From positions 310,001 through 374,000 of the forward strand of contig NZ_WJOK01000001.1 of the NCBI RefSeq assembly GCF_009649785.1: a DNA stretch of 64,000 bases, in the 5' to 3' direction. Under the pieces are notes generated by a model, which made no database searches, was not told the DNA's origin, and saw nothing but the letters and a program-made list of their open reading frames with translations. Positions within the stretch are counted from its first letter, which is position 1. Each line of letters opens with the position of its first letter. Of this stretch, positions 1-9,400 are shown in pieces. The position numbers and the translations under genes are program-made. This DNA comes from Agrobacterium tumefaciens. Its GTDB lineage: Bacteria; Pseudomonadota; Alphaproteobacteria; Rhizobiales; Rhizobiaceae.

Positions 1-159
1 AAGACCGAAAACCCCAAGGCCACGCTGGCGGCTCTGATGGAGAAACGTTATCCGATCTATGCGGAAGCGGATCTGACCATCGAATCCCGCGATGTCCGCA
101 AGGAGATCATCGTGACCGAAGTGCTGGCCGCCATCGCCGGCCTTGAACAGAAAGACTGA
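1..159 (+). CDS. aroK: Shikimate kinase, C-terminal fragment
   Basis: This is the last 52 codons of a gene that begins before the window. The tail has the pattern of the shikimate kinase C-terminus (NPKATLAALMEKRYPIYAEA, then a helix ending in VLAAIAGLEQ). Shikimate kinase phosphorylates shikimate with ATP in the cytoplasm, in the common aromatic amino acid pathway. The stop codon lies 5 bases before the aroB start, so the two genes almost certainly form the classical aroKB operon. The neighbour strengthens an identification that the fragment alone would support only moderately. Confidence 0.85.
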   Translation, partial: KTENPKATLAALMEKRYPIYAEADLTIESRDVRKEIIVTEVLAAIAGLEQKD

Positions 160-164
160 GCATC

Positions 165-1298
165 ATGACGCCTTCCGAAATCCACACCGACGAACGTCTT
201 GTCCATGTGCCGCTCGGTGAGCGCGCTTACGACATTCTGATCGGACCGGGCCTGATCGGCAGGGCGGGCGGCGAGATTTCGTCGCGGCTGAAGGGCAGGC
301 GTGCCGCTATCATCACTGACGAGCATGTTGCACCGCTTTACCTCGAAGGCCTGATGGACGGCCTGCAGACGGATGGCATCGAGGCCGTTTCGCTGACCTT
401 GCCTGCGGGCGAGAAGACCAAGAGCTTCGAACATCTGGTCACTGTTTGCGATGCCGTTCTCTCCGCACGGGTGGAGCGCAACGATGCGGTGATTGCGCTT
501 GGCGGCGGTGTTATCGGCGATCTCGCCGGTTTTGCGGCGGGCATCGTGCGTCGCGGCGTGCGTTTCGTGCAGATACCGACCTCGCTTCTGTCGCAGGTGG
601 ATTCCTCCGTCGGCGGCAAGACGGGCATCAATACCCGCCAAGGCAAGAACCTTGTCGGCGTTTTCCATCAGCCCGATCTGGTGCTGGCCGATACGGCGGT
701 GCTCGATACGCTGAGCGAGCGCGAATTCCGCGCCGGTTACGCCGAGGTGGTGAAATATGGCTTGATCGACAAGCCGGACTTCTTCTTCTGGCTGGAAAAG
801 AACTGGGATGAAATCCGCACCGGCGGTCCCGCCCGCATCCAGGCGATTGCCACAAGCTGCCAGGCGAAGGCCGATGTGGTGGTGGCCGACGAGAAGGAAA
901 ACGGCGTACGCGCCCTTCTGAACCTCGGCCACACATTCGGCCACGCGCTGGAGGCAGCAACGAATTATGACAGCAAGCGGCTGGTGCACGGCGAAGGTGT
1001 CGCCATCGGCATGGTGCTGGCGCACCAGTTTTCCGCCCGCCTCAACCTTGCAAGCCCTGATGATGCCGCGCGCGTCGAAGCGCACCTCAAGGCGGTTGGT
1101 CTGCCAGTGTCAATGAAGGATATTCCAGGTGAACTGCCGCCGGTCGAGATGCTGATGGCGGCAATTGCGCAGGACAAGAAGGTCAAGGGCGGCAAGCTCA
1201 CCTTCATCCTCACCCACGGCATCGGCCAGTCCTTCGTGGCCGACGATGTCGCGACGTCCGAGGTGCAGTCTTTCCTGTCGGAAAAGCATCCCGGCTGA
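165..1298 (+). CDS. aroB: 3-dehydroquinate synthase
   Basis: The 377-residue product has the usual AroB length. It converts DAHP to 3-dehydroquinate using NAD and a divalent metal, the second step of the shikimate pathway. Visible landmarks are the nucleotide-binding stretch GGGVIGDLAGFAA (about residues 110-122), the strongly conserved PTSLLSQVDSSVGGKTGIN block (about 138-156), the metal-site region GYAEVVKYGLI, and the histidine motif NLGHTFGHALE followed by LVHGEGVAIGM. The ATG sits 5 bases after the aroK stop, consistent with co-translation. Nothing looks truncated or unusual. Confidence 0.97.
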   Translation: MTPSEIHTDERLVHVPLGERAYDILIGPGLIGRAGGEISSRLKGRRAAIITDEHVAPLYLEGLMDGLQTDGIEAVSLTLPAGEKTKSFEHLVTVCDAVLSARVERNDAVIALGGGVIGDLAGFAAGIVRRGVRFVQIPTSLLSQVDSSVGGKTGINTRQGKNLVGVFHQPDLVLADTAVLDTLSEREFRAGYAEVVKYGLIDKPDFFFWLEKNWDEIRTGGPARIQAIATSCQAKADVVVADEKENGVRALLNLGHTFGHALEAATNYDSKRLVHGEGVAIGMVLAHQFSARLNLASPDDAARVEAHLKAVGLPVSMKDIPGELPPVEMLMAAIAQDKKVKGGKLTFILTHGIGQSFVADDVATSEVQSFLSEKHPG

Positions 1299-1317
1299 GG
1301 CTTAAGGCGCGCGTTAC

Positions 1318-1599
1318 CTAGAACCGCGTCGGCTCCCCCGGCGCCGCCGCCTCGATGGCGAGGGCATGCAGCCCGGCGTCGAGTTCCTGTTTCAAAAGTG
1401 CATTGATCGCCCGGTGGCGGTCAATGCGTGACTTGCCTGCGAAGCTTTCAGACACTATCTGAACACGCATATGCGTCTCGCCGGTGCCGGTTATGTCCGG
1501 CTGATGGCCGGCATGCATCTGGCTTTCATCGATCACCACCAGGCGTTCCGGCGAAAAGCTTTGCCGAAGCTTTGTTTCTATGCGTTCTCGCAGGGACAT
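1318..1599 (-). CDS. bolA: BolA family protein
   Basis: A 93-residue BolA-like protein. It has an N-terminal helix (SLRERIETKLRQSF), a central GTGETHMRVQIVSESFAGKSRIDRH segment (split here only for description) and the characteristic R-H-RAINALLKQEL helix that corresponds to the BolA class II KH-like fold with its invariant histidine. BolA proteins pair with monothiol glutaredoxins in iron-sulfur cluster handling and can affect gene expression. It is encoded convergently to aroB, with its end 20 bases from the aroB stop, and divergently to the J-domain gene. Whether it is the BolA or IbaG/BolA2 paralogue cannot be decided from this sequence alone. Confidence 0.9.
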   Translation of the reverse strand: MSLRERIETKLRQSFSPERLVVIDESQMHAGHQPDITGTGETHMRVQIVSESFAGKSRIDRHRAINALLKQELDAGLHALAIEAAAPGEPTRF

Positions 1600-1714
1600 G
1601 CGATGGGCTCCAATCCTGTTGGCTGGTCTTTAAAAGGGGCTACCTAAAAGCCTGCAACATTCCGCTTTGTCAATTCTTGTTGTGCGCCTTTTCGCACCCC
1701 ATAATCAGGGCATC

Positions 1715-2353
1715 ATGAAACTGGATTCGAAATATTTCGACCGCATCCGTACACGCAGAAAAAGGGACAGGGAACCTGAGGTTCAGGCCCCGACCTGCCA
1801 GTGGGACGGATGCGACAAGCCGGGCGCTCACCGTGCACCTGTCGGCCGCAATGCCGAGGGGCAATTCTTCCTGTTCTGTTTCGAGCATGTGAAGGAATAC
1901 AATAAGGGCTATAATTATTTCTCCGGGCTGTCTGACACCGAGATCGCCCGTTACCAGAAGGAAGCGATCACCGGCCATCGTCCCACCTGGACGGTTGGCG
2001 TGAACAAGACTGCGCGCGACAGCCCGCTGCACTCCACGCTGCGTTCCGGCGCGGCGGGCGCGGCCAATGCCCGCATCCGCGATCCTTTTGGCTTCACGAA
2101 TGGTTATGCAAACGGGGCAAAGGCCGGCGGCCAGCGCCTGCAGCAGGACCGCAAGTTGAAGACGCTGGAGGCGAAAGCCTTCGATACGCTCGGCCTTTCT
2201 GCGGGTGCAAAGCAGGAAGAGATAAAAAGGCGCTATAAGGAGCTTGTCAAAAAGCACCATCCTGATGCTAATGGTGGCGATCGCGGCTCTGAAGAACGTT
2301 TTCGGGCTGTTGTTCAAGCATATCAATTGTTAAAGCAGTCAGGTTTCTGCTAA
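1715..2353 (+). CDS. J-domain (DnaJ-like) co-chaperone family protein
   Basis: A 212-residue protein with a C-terminal J domain: residues from about 160 read DTLGLSAGAKQEEIKRRYKE, then the HPD motif in KKHHPDANGGD and a final helix RAVVQAYQLLK. The HPD tripeptide stimulates Hsp70 ATPase in this family. The N-terminal half contains two cysteines in CQWDGCDKPG and a CFEHV segment, a possible metal-binding knuckle seen in rhizobial homologues. I chose ATG 1715 rather than an upstream in-frame start because MKLDSKYFDRIR begins the recognisable protein. It directly precedes cobS, a common order in Rhizobiales; a role with CobST is not shown. Confidence 0.88.
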   Translation: MKLDSKYFDRIRTRRKRDREPEVQAPTCQWDGCDKPGAHRAPVGRNAEGQFFLFCFEHVKEYNKGYNYFSGLSDTEIARYQKEAITGHRPTWTVGVNKTARDSPLHSTLRSGAAGAANARIRDPFGFTNGYANGAKAGGQRLQQDRKLKTLEAKAFDTLGLSAGAKQEEIKRRYKELVKKHHPDANGGDRGSEERFRAVVQAYQLLKQSGFC

Positions 2354-2421
2354 GCCAACGTTCGTGTTTACCGCCTGATTGATGATGTGGCCGGGTGGCC
2401 GCCGCCCGCCTTGGAGACGTG

Positions 2422-3411
2422 ATGAGCAAAATCGACCTTGATATTTCCAACCTGCCCGACACGACGGTGTCCGTGCGGGAGGTTTTCGGCATTGATACGG
2501 ATCTGCGGGTTCCCGCCTATTCGCAGGGCGACGCCTATGTGCCCGACCTTGATCCCGACTATCTTTTCGACCGCGATACGACGCTCGCTATTCTTGCCGG
2601 TTTTGCTCACAACCGACGCGTCATGGTTTCCGGCTTTCACGGCACGGGCAAGTCCACCCATATTGAGCAGGTAGCTGCCCGCCTGAACTGGCCCTGCGTG
2701 CGCGTCAATCTTGACAGCCACGTCAGCCGTATCGACCTCGTCGGCAAGGACGCCATCGTCCTCAAAGACGGCAAGCAGGTCACCGAATTCAAGGACGGCA
2801 TTTTGCCCTGGGCCTACCAGCACAATGTCGCGCTTGTCTTCGACGAATACGATGCCGGTCGCCCGGACGTGATGTTCGTCATCCAGCGCGTGCTGGAATC
2901 CTCGGGCCGCCTGACGCTGCTCGACCAGAGCCGCGTTATCCGTCCTCACCCCGCCTTCCGCATTTTTGCGACCGCCAACACGGTCGGCCTCGGCGACACG
3001 ACGGGCCTTTACCACGGCACGCAGCAGATCAACCAGGCGCAGATGGACCGCTGGTCCATCGTCACCACGCTGAACTACCTGCCGCATGAGCAGGAAGTGA
3101 ACATCATTGCCGCAAAGGTAAAGAGCCTCAACAATCCGAAGGGTCGCGAAACCGTCTCCAAGATGGTGCGTGTGGCCGATCTTACCCGTTCGGCCTTCGT
3201 CAATGGCGACCTTTCCACGGTCATGAGCCCGCGTACCGTCATTACCTGGGCGGAAAATGCGGAAATCTTTGGCGATCTCGCCTTTGCGTTCCGCGTGACC
3301 TTCCTCAACAAGTGCGACGAACTGGAGCGCACGCTGGTTGCCGAACAATATCAGCGGGCTTTCGGCGTCGAGCTGAAGGAAAGTGCTGCGAACATCGTTC
3401 TCAGCGCCTGA
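2422..3411 (+). CDS. cobS: Aerobic cobaltochelatase subunit CobS
   Basis: A 329-residue MoxR/AAA+-type ATPase. With CobT and the large subunit CobN (not in this window) it inserts Co2+ into hydrogenobyrinic acid a,c-diamide in the aerobic cobalamin pathway. Walker A is visible as [10 protein letters not shown] at about residue 73, Walker B as [11 protein letters not shown] at about 140, and sensor-1-like [15 protein letters not shown] at about 185. Start 2422 is taken because the preceding codons (MAAARLGDV) are not part of the family and the ATG follows GGAGACGTG. CobT follows on the same strand after 107 bases, forming the usual cobST pair. Confidence 0.96.
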   Translation: MSKIDLDISNLPDTTVSVREVFGIDTDLRVPAYSQGDAYVPDLDPDYLFDRDTTLAILAGFAHNRRVMVSGFHGTGKSTHIEQVAARLNWPCVRVNLDSHVSRIDLVGKDAIVLKDGKQVTEFKDGILPWAYQHNVALVFDEYDAGRPDVMFVIQRVLESSGRLTLLDQSRVIRPHPAFRIFATANTVGLGDTTGLYHGTQQINQAQMDRWSIVTTLNYLPHEQEVNIIAAKVKSLNNPKGRETVSKMVRVADLTRSAFVNGDLSTVMSPRTVITWAENAEIFGDLAFAFRVTFLNKCDELERTLVAEQYQRAFGVELKESAANIVLSA

Positions 3412-3518
3412 TCTTCCCCGGCTTGTCCGGAGAACATCACCGATGACTTGAAGACGCCGGCGGGCCGCGCATCCTTGGATGGGCGGCTCCGAAGCGTCGA
3501 CAACTGACAGGAAAGACA

Positions 3519-5420
3519 ATGGCAGCGCGCGGCGACAATTCCAGAGCAAAACCGGGTACGGCGGTCGATACCGAACCGTTGCGTCAGGCGATTGCCGGAT
3601 GTGTGCGATCGGTTGCCGGCGATGCAGAGGTTGAGGTCGTTTTCGCCAATGAGCGGCCTGGCCTTGCCGGAGAGCGCATGCGCCTGCCGGAAATTTCCAA
3701 GAAACCCACCGCGCAGGAAATCGCCGTCACCCGTGGCCTTGGCGATTCCATGGCGCTTCGCCTTGCCTGCCATGACGCTGACACCCATGCGGTGATGTCG
3801 CCGCAGGGTGCCGAGGCGCGGTTGATCTTTGACGCTGTTGAGCAGGCGCGGGTGGAATCCATCGGTGCACTGCGCATGCCGGGCATGGCCTCCAACATTC
3901 AGGCCATGAACACGGAAAAATATGCCAAGGCGAATTTTTCGGGCATCAACACGAAGGACGATGCACCGCTTGCCGAAGCCGTCGCCCTTTTGGTGCGCGA
4001 GAAGCTGACCGGCGAAAAGCCACCGGCCAGTGCCGGCAAGGTTCTCGACCTGTGGCGCGACTTCATCGAGGACAAGGCCGCCGGCGACCTGAGCGACCTT
4101 TCCAAGGTGATTGGCGACCAGAAGGCTTTTTCGCGGCTGGTGCGCAAGATGCTGACCTCCATGCAGATGGCGGAGGAATTCGGCGACGACGATAACGAGC
4201 CGGAAAGCCAGGAGGCAGAATCCGACGAGGAGCAGCCGCGCACTAACGAGACCGAAGAAGAACAGGTCGAGGAAGAAGCCGGTTCCGATGCGACGCCCGC
4301 TGATGAAAGCGAGGCCTCGCAGGAGGAGATGGAAGAAGGCGAGATGGACGGCGCCGAGATGTCGGACGAGGAAATGTCCGACGATCTCGATGAGGATTCC
4401 GAGACGCCCGGCGAGACCCGCCGCCCCAACAGCCCCTTCGACGATTTCAACGAGAAGGTCGACTACCGCATATTCACCCAGGAATTCGACGAGGAAATCC
4501 ACGCCGAGGAACTGTGCGACGAGGCGGAGCTTGACCGCCTGCGCGCGTTTCTCGACAAACAGCTCGCCCATCTTCAGGGCGCCGTCGGACGTCTGGCGAA
4601 CCGGCTGCAACGCCGCCTGATGGCGCAGCAGAACCGTTCGTGGGATTTCGATCTGGAAGAGGGCTATCTCGATCCGGCTCGCCTCGTGCGGCTTATCATC
4701 GATCCCATGCAGCCGCTCTCCTTCAAGAAGGAGCGCGACACCAAGTTCCGCGACACGGTGGTTTCGCTCGTCATCGACAATTCGGGTTCGATGCGTGGCC
4801 GCCCGATCACGGTTGCGGCCACCTGCGCCGATATTCTTGCGCGTACGCTGGAACGGTCGGGTGTGAAGGTGGAGATTCTCGGCTTCACCACCAAGGCGTG
4901 GAAGGGCGGTCAGTCGCGCGAGCAATGGCTGGCCAGCGGCAAACCCGGCTCGCCGGGTCGGCTCAATGATTTGCGCCATATCATCTACAAGTCGGCGGAT
5001 GCACCCTGGCGGCGTGCACGGCGCAATCTTGGCCTAATGATGCGTGAAGGCCTGCTGAAGGAAAACATTGACGGCGAAGCGCTGATGTGGGCGCATAACC
5101 GCCTCATCGGCCGCCCCGAGCAGCGCAAGATCATGATGATGATTTCGGACGGTGCGCCGGTGGACGATTCGACGCTGTCGGTCAATGCGGGTAACTATCT
5201 GGAGCGGCACCTGCGCGCCGTTATCGAACAGATCGAGACACGTTCGCCGGTGGAGCTTCTGGCGATCGGTATCGGCCATGATGTGACGCGTTATTACCGT
5301 CGCGCCGTGACGATCGTGGATGCGGACGAACTGGCTGGCGCGATGACCGAACAGCTTGCTGCTCTCTTCGAGGATACCAATACCGCCAGCTCGTCCCGCA
5401 AGGTTCGCCGTGCGGGATAA
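3519..5420 (+). CDS. cobT: Aerobic cobaltochelatase subunit CobT
   Basis: A 633-residue subunit of the CobNST chelatase that partners CobS as the AAA+ chaperone-like module. The N-terminal domain is followed by a very acidic linker (about residues 225-305, dense in Glu, Asp and Ser), then a C-terminal von Willebrand A-type domain with a MIDAS motif [10 protein letters not shown] (about 418-427) and a late [11 protein letters not shown] element. RBS-like AGGAAAG precedes ATG 3519. The length and domain order match known CobT proteins. The end overlaps the start of the next gene by 11 bases if that gene uses GTG 5410. Confidence 0.96.
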   Translation: MAARGDNSRAKPGTAVDTEPLRQAIAGCVRSVAGDAEVEVVFANERPGLAGERMRLPEISKKPTAQEIAVTRGLGDSMALRLACHDADTHAVMSPQGAEARLIFDAVEQARVESIGALRMPGMASNIQAMNTEKYAKANFSGINTKDDAPLAEAVALLVREKLTGEKPPASAGKVLDLWRDFIEDKAAGDLSDLSKVIGDQKAFSRLVRKMLTSMQMAEEFGDDDNEPESQEAESDEEQPRTNETEEEQVEEEAGSDATPADESEASQEEMEEGEMDGAEMSDEEMSDDLDEDSETPGETRRPNSPFDDFNEKVDYRIFTQEFDEEIHAEELCDEAELDRLRAFLDKQLAHLQGAVGRLANRLQRRLMAQQNRSWDFDLEEGYLDPARLVRLIIDPMQPLSFKKERDTKFRDTVVSLVIDNSGSMRGRPITVAATCADILARTLERSGVKVEILGFTTKAWKGGQSREQWLASGKPGSPGRLNDLRHIIYKSADAPWRRARRNLGLMMREGLLKENIDGEALMWAHNRLIGRPEQRKIMMMISDGAPVDDSTLSVNAGNYLERHLRAVIEQIETRSPVELLAIGIGHDVTRYYRRAVTIVDADELAGAMTEQLAALFEDTNTASSSRKVRRAG

Positions 5421-6435
5421 GCGGGGCCGGGCTTTTCTTTCCTGTAAATCGCTGGCGGTAGCTGCAGTTCTTGCGGTCGCAGCGCTCGTTCCGGTTCCCA
5501 TCGGCGCGTCGACCATCGATGTTCCGGTCAGCGTCCGTCTGTTGTCAGGCTTCGAGGTCGGCACCAGCGCCAGGCGTTTCGGCAAGCTGGAATTTATCGG
5601 CGGCATGGTGATGAGCACGCCGGAAAAACTATTCGGTGCCATATCCTCCATCCGCTTTCGCCCAAACGGGCAGGAATTCGTTGCTGTGCTGGATACCGGC
5701 CACTGGCTCACGGGCAAGATCGCACGCGGCCCGTCGGGCGCGCTGTCCGGGTTGGCTGACGTGCGTATCACTGCCATGCTGGATGCCAGCGGCGGTGAAC
5801 CCTCCCGCAAGATGGAAATGGATGCGGAAGGTCTGGCGCTGCGGGATGGCAAGGTATTCGTCAGCTACGAGCAGCGGCACAGGATCGACGCCTATCCCGA
5901 TCCGGGGTTCGAGACCTCAAAGCCGCTCAGCCGCCTGCCTCATCTCATTCCCAACAGCGAACTGCGCCACAATGGCGGCATGGAGGCCCTTGCGGTCTCG
6001 CCGGCCGATTCGCCGCTTGCCGGTGCCCTTGTCGTGGTGGCTGAGAAAAGCATCGATGCCGACGGCAATCTTCTCGCCGCCATACTGGAAGGCCCGTTGA
6101 AGGGCACATTCGCGGTCACCCATCACCCCTCATTCGACGTGACGGACGGTGCTTTCCTGCCCAATGGCGACCTGCTGCTTCTGGAGCGCCGCTTCAATTT
6201 CGCTGAAGGGGTGGGGATGCGCATCCGCCGCATCAAGGCTGCCGATATCAGGCCGGGCGCGGTGGTGGATGGCGAAATCCTGCTGGAAGCGGGCATGGTC
6301 TACCAGATCGATAATATGGAAGGCATGGATGTGGTGAAGGGGCCTGATGGTTCCACACGCCTCATCATCGTGTCCGATGACAATCACTCATTTCTCCAGC
6401 GCAATCTGATGTTGGAATTCAAGCTGGTGGAGTGA
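5410..6435 (+). CDS. Secreted esterase-like/phytase-like beta-propeller protein
   Basis: About 341 residues with an N-terminal signal-like segment ([20 protein letters not shown]) and a body of short beta-rich repeats with Gxx[22 protein letters not shown] and [20 protein letters not shown] motifs, as in the esterase-like activity of phytase family (PF13449 type). Proteins of this family are exported and predicted to be beta-propellers; the natural substrate is usually unknown. A GTG at 5410 gives a typical signal peptide with RDK and R residues before the hydrophobic core; an ATG at 5356 would add 18 residues inside cobT. Function beyond family membership is not supported. Confidence 0.8.
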   Translation: MRDKRGRAFLSCKSLAVAAVLAVAALVPVPIGASTIDVPVSVRLLSGFEVGTSARRFGKLEFIGGMVMSTPEKLFGAISSIRFRPNGQEFVAVLDTGHWLTGKIARGPSGALSGLADVRITAMLDASGGEPSRKMEMDAEGLALRDGKVFVSYEQRHRIDAYPDPGFETSKPLSRLPHLIPNSELRHNGGMEALAVSPADSPLAGALVVVAEKSIDADGNLLAAILEGPLKGTFAVTHHPSFDVTDGAFLPNGDLLLLERRFNFAEGVGMRIRRIKAADIRPGAVVDGEILLEAGMVYQIDNMEGMDVVKGPDGSTRLIIVSDDNHSFLQRNLMLEFKLVE

Positions 6436-6439
6436 AGGT

Positions 6440-6772
6440 TCACACCTGCTGCGCCGCCTTGTAGGCAGCCATCAGATCCTCGACGGGAATGCCGTCGATC
6501 TTCATCCCTGTCATTCGGTATCCTGTTATCTGCGCGCCGGACAGGTTGGCGTTGCTCAGTTTCAGACCGGAAAGATTAACGTCGTCGATCGACCAGCCGG
6601 ACATGTTGCTGTCGGTAAATGACGCGCCGGAAAAGTTGATCTGGTTGAAGCTGGTTCCGGCGAGATTGACGTCGTTGAACACCGTACCCGACAGATTGAC
6701 GTCGTTGAAGCTGGAGCCTGAAAGCGTGGCGCTGGCGGCCTCCACAATATCGATAACGTCATTGATCTGCAT
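6440..6772 (-). CDS. Pentapeptide-repeat protein
   Basis: About 110 residues, made of at least nine tandem pentapeptides of A/F(D/N)LXX type, for example SSFNDVNLSG, TVFNDVNLAG and TSFNQINFSG between residues 15 and 85. Such repeats fold into a right-handed quadrilateral beta-helix. Some family members bind DNA gyrase or act as scaffolds, but no role can be assigned here. Start 6772 follows an AGGCAG-like ribosome binding site; an open frame extends further upstream to 6850. It is convergent with the phytase-like gene, 4 bases from its end. Confidence 0.75.
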   Translation of the reverse strand: MQINDVIDIVEAASATLSGSSFNDVNLSGTVFNDVNLAGTSFNQINFSGASFTDSNMSGWSIDDVNLSGLKLSNANLSGAQITGYRMTGMKIDGIPVEDLMAAYKAAQQV

Positions 6773-6888
6773 ATCTGCCTGCCTCTGATCTGTGCCACGG
6801 ACCGCAGACTGCAACGCAGTCGGCTGGTTTGCAAGCGCGATTCGATCCACGCTCTCACCCCAGCCTTAAACCTTGGATGACAATGGTG

Positions 6889-7527
6889 TCAGCCCGATTT
6901 GGCGACCTTTGGCATCGGCTTCAGCGTGTTCATCAGTGCGCCGTAGGGCAGTAGCATCACGAGGCCGACGAGGATCTTCACCGAGAGGTCGCCGAGCGCC
7001 CAGGAAATCCAGCGCGGTGCCTCCAGAGCGAAGATGCCGAGCACGGGGGCATTTTCAATGGCGAAGGCATCGTTGGGACCGACGAAGGAGAAACTCGCAG
7101 CAAAGGCGATGGAGAAGAACAGCGCGGTATCCAGCACCGAACCCAGCATCGAGCCGGCAAGAGGTGCGTGCCACCAGCGCTGGCGGCGCAGGCGGTTGAA
7201 TACGGAAATATCGAGCAGCTGGCCAATCAGATAGGCGGTGCCGGAGGCAACGGCGATACGCGGGATCGAGGTCCAGAAGGACAGTGTGACACCAACAATA
7301 AAACCGGCAAGTACGACGCGGCGCGCGACTGACGGGCCGAACTGGCGGTTTGTAAGGTCTGTGACGAGGAAGGCGACCGGATAGGTAAAGGCACCCCAGG
7401 TCAAAAGATCGCCGAGATTGACGCCGAACAGCGATCCGGAAAGCGGGTATTGCACCAGAATATTGGACGCGACGACCACCAGTGTCATCAGCAGAACGTA
7501 AATGAGCGTGTAGCGCAGGTAGGGCAT
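6889..7527 (-). CDS. yhhQ: Queuosine precursor transporter (YhhQ/VUT family, DUF165)
   Basis: A 212-residue integral membrane protein with about six hydrophobic segments and family motifs: LVVVASNILVQYPL near the N-terminus, GAFTYPVAFLVTDLTNRQFG (about residues 50-69), an SxxVA-R motif, and a conserved GSMLGSVLDTALFFSIAF stretch. YhhQ proteins import preQ0/preQ1 for salvage into queuosine tRNA modification. ATG 7527 is preferred to an upstream in-frame start at 7593 because it follows AGGA at a 7-base distance and begins the recognisable MPYLRYTLIYVLL. A candidate preQ1-type structure overlaps this start codon and is listed separately. gluQ elsewhere in the window acts on the same modification. 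Confidence 0.88.
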   Translation of the reverse strand: MPYLRYTLIYVLLMTLVVVASNILVQYPLSGSLFGVNLGDLLTWGAFTYPVAFLVTDLTNRQFGPSVARRVVLAGFIVGVTLSFWTSIPRIAVASGTAYLIGQLLDISVFNRLRRQRWWHAPLAGSMLGSVLDTALFFSIAFAASFSFVGPNDAFAIENAPVLGIFALEAPRWISWALGDLSVKILVGLVMLLPYGALMNTLKPMPKVAKSG

Positions 7528-7553
7528 TTTTTTATCCTGGGTGATGCCACCAG
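7523..7553 (-). promoter_or_regulatory. Candidate preQ1-I-like pseudoknot at the yhhQ start
   Basis: Read on the minus strand, CUGG (7553-7550) can pair with CCAG (7540-7537). The loop contains GGCAU (7548-7544), which is complementary to AUGCC (7527-7523), the start codon and the two bases after it. The two stems are joined by the A-rich linker GAUAAAAAA. This hairpin, A-rich tail and loop-tail pairing is the H-type arrangement of class I preQ1 riboswitches, and it would cover both the Shine-Dalgarno AGGA and the AUG. The gene downstream is a preQ transporter, the expected target. The match was made by eye and P1 is short, so this is a candidate only. Confidence 0.42.
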
Positions 7554-7638
7554 TTGGAGCCGAATTAGAACAAGCAAAAGGCTTGAGCGGCAAAAGCCAT
7601 TCAAGCCTTCTGAATATCAGTGATGTCGAAACCGCTAA

Positions 7639-7929
7639 TTAAGCAGCTTCGGCCGTCTTCTTGGCGATCTGGCGGCGCAGGAGACGAGCGCGCATGCTCA
7701 GTTCGTTTTCGCCGGACTTCAGAAGGAAGGCATCGAGGCCGCCACGATGTTCAACGGAGCGCAGAGCTGCTGCGGAAACACGCAGGCGGAAACGCTGGCC
7801 GAGAGCATCGGAGATCAACGTAACCTGGCAGAGGTTCGGAAGGAACCGGCGCTTGGTCTTGTTGTTGGCGTGGCTGACGTTGTTGCCCGTCTGGACGCCC
7901 TTGCCGGTCAATTCGCATACACGGGACAT
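7639..7929 (-). CDS. rpmB: 50S ribosomal protein L28
   Basis: A 96-residue L28: [20 protein letters not shown] at the N-terminus, then [13 protein letters not shown] and the basic C-terminal half typical of alphaproteobacterial bL28. It is a structural protein of the large ribosomal subunit. ATG 7929 is chosen because MSRVCELTG is the invariant start of the family; the frame remains open further upstream to 8118 but that extension is not L28. Only one of the two CxxC pairs of zinc-type L28 is present, so this is the zinc-free form. The 251-base gap to the divergent DUF3108 gene presumably carries its promoter. Confidence 0.97.
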   Translation of the reverse strand: MSRVCELTGKGVQTGNNVSHANNKTKRRFLPNLCQVTLISDALGQRFRLRVSAAALRSVEHRGGLDAFLLKSGENELSMRARLLRRQIAKKTAEAA

Positions 7930-8180
7930 GGGTACACCTATTTCGTTTGTCTGTTTCACCACTGGCTCGCCACCGGCAAAACCGTGGTGGCAATCCAACT
8001 GGCCATGATTGGAAAGTTGCGGTTCTATAGTCAGACGGGACTTAACAGTCAAGCCGCTCGCGAGCAAATGAAAGGAAATTCCGGCGTTTTCAACCGGCAT
8101 CCGCTTTTTTATTGCCACAAGTCGGCGTATATGATCGCCCCATAAGGCCGCTTCCGCGCCTCTTTTAAGGTGATATCCAA

Positions 8181-8954
8181 ATGATTGCCAGAGGAAAAAG
8201 CATTTTCATGGCTGTGACAATGGCGTTTGCAGGCGTATCTCCCTCGCTCGCCGCCGAAGCCCGCCATACAAGCGAATACAGCATCAATCTCGGTATTCTA
8301 CCAATTGCCAAGGCGAGTTTTTCGACTCGCATGAACGGCCCGAACTATTCGATTTCCGGTTCCTTCAGCTCAGCAGGGCTTGCAAGCGTTCTGGCGGATA
8401 TTTCCGGCAAGACGACGATTTCGGGTGCCAAACGCGGCCATCGGCTGCAGGCGAATACATATTCGCTTGTTTACAAGGACGGCAAGCGGGTGCGGACCTA
8501 TGATGTGGTCTATCGTAACGGCAACGTCACATCGACGACGGTGAAACCGGAGCCGAAGGCGCGGCCGGACAATTGGGTGAATGTGAAGGACGGCGACCTG
8601 CGCTCCGTCCTCGATCCAATCTCTGGCCTCATCATTCCCGCCGGCGGCCGCATCTGCCCGTCGCGCCTGCCGATCTATGACGGCGAATCGCGGCTGGATC
8701 TGGTGTTGAGCCCCAGCGGCACCAAGCCCTTCAAGACGAATGGCTTCAGCGGCGATGCCGTGGTCTGCAAGGCGCGTTACGTGCCGAAGTCGGGTTATCG
8801 CCAGGGCCGCAAGGATATCGAATACCTGAAATCCATTTCCATGGAGATATGGTTCGCCAAATCCGACAATATGGATGTCTATGCCCCGGTCTACGCCGTC
8901 ATTCCGACGCGGGTAGGCCAAGTCTACATCACCGCCACCAAATATGGCGGTTGA
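8181..8954 (+). CDS. DUF3108 family exported protein
   Basis: A 257-residue protein with an N-terminal signal peptide ([20 protein letters not shown], cleavage probably after SLA or LAA) and a beta-rich body. Motifs such as [35 protein letters not shown] and [17 protein letters not shown] match the DUF3108 family of periplasmic or outer-membrane-associated proteins whose role is not established. It is monocistronic in appearance: divergent from rpmB and convergent with the cupin gene, whose end is 5 bases away. Confidence 0.82.
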   Translation: MIARGKSIFMAVTMAFAGVSPSLAAEARHTSEYSINLGILPIAKASFSTRMNGPNYSISGSFSSAGLASVLADISGKTTISGAKRGHRLQANTYSLVYKDGKRVRTYDVVYRNGNVTSTTVKPEPKARPDNWVNVKDGDLRSVLDPISGLIIPAGGRICPSRLPIYDGESRLDLVLSPSGTKPFKTNGFSGDAVVCKARYVPKSGYRQGRKDIEYLKSISMEIWFAKSDNMDVYAPVYAVIPTRVGQVYITATKYGG

Positions 8955-8959
8955 TGTAG

Positions 8960-9400
8960 TTACGGGGTATCGCCCGGCGACCATCCGGGTTCGGCCATCA
9001 CGAAGCTTGAAAAGGCGAAACCCGGCGAGACGGTGCAGCCGACGAGGGTGAAGTCGCCGAGGCTTTCTGCCGATTGCCAGCAATTGGCAGGTACGATCAC
9101 CTGCGGGCGCTCGCCTTCCAGAATGTCGGGGCCGAGGGTAAAGGTCTGTACCTCCCTGCCATCTTCGGAAAGATGCAGGGTGATCGGAGCGCCGGCATAA
9201 TAGTGCCAGACCTCCACCGCATCGGTGACGCGATGCCAGTGAGAGAGCGTCCCCTTTTCCAGAAGATAATAGATCGCCGTTGAATGGCCGCGCTCACCAC
9301 CTGCCTTGTCGCGAAATGTCTGGTGGTAAAAGCCGCCCTCGGGGTGCGGCTCCAGTTCCAGTTCGCGAATGATCGCTGCCGAAGACAGATCGGCGCCCAT
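8960..9400 (-). CDS. Cupin superfamily protein (DUF985)
   Basis: A 146-residue single-domain cupin of the DUF985 family. Recognisable pieces are IRELELEPHPEGGFYHQTFR at residues 9-28, AIYYLLEKGTLSHWHRVTDA, EVWHYYAGAPITLHL and QVIVPANCWQSAES, the last two being the core cupin beta-barrel strands. The family's biochemical role is uncertain, although nucleotide-sugar-like epimerase folds are related. Its ATG overlaps the gloB stop by one base (TGATG), so the two are translationally coupled and likely co-transcribed. Confidence 0.85.
   Translation of the reverse strand: MGADLSSAAIIRELELEPHPEGGFYHQTFRDKAGGERGHSTAIYYLLEKGTLSHWHRVTDAVEVWHYYAGAPITLHLSEDGREVQTFTLGPDILEGERPQVIVPANCWQSAESLGDFTLVGCTVSPGFAFSSFVMAEPGWSPGDTP

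Noticed and set aside
1667-1714. Upstream start of the J-domain gene
   Set aside because: The extra 16 residues are not typical of the family, and a -10-like CATAAT lies within them.
2354-2421. Cobalamin riboswitch before cobS
   Set aside because: The gap is only 68 bases and holds no B12-box-like sequence; too short for the aptamer.
3351-4979. 542-codon open frame antisense to cobT
   Set aside because: It is the complement of the acidic linker and vWA domain of cobT; no motif or ribosome binding site supports it.
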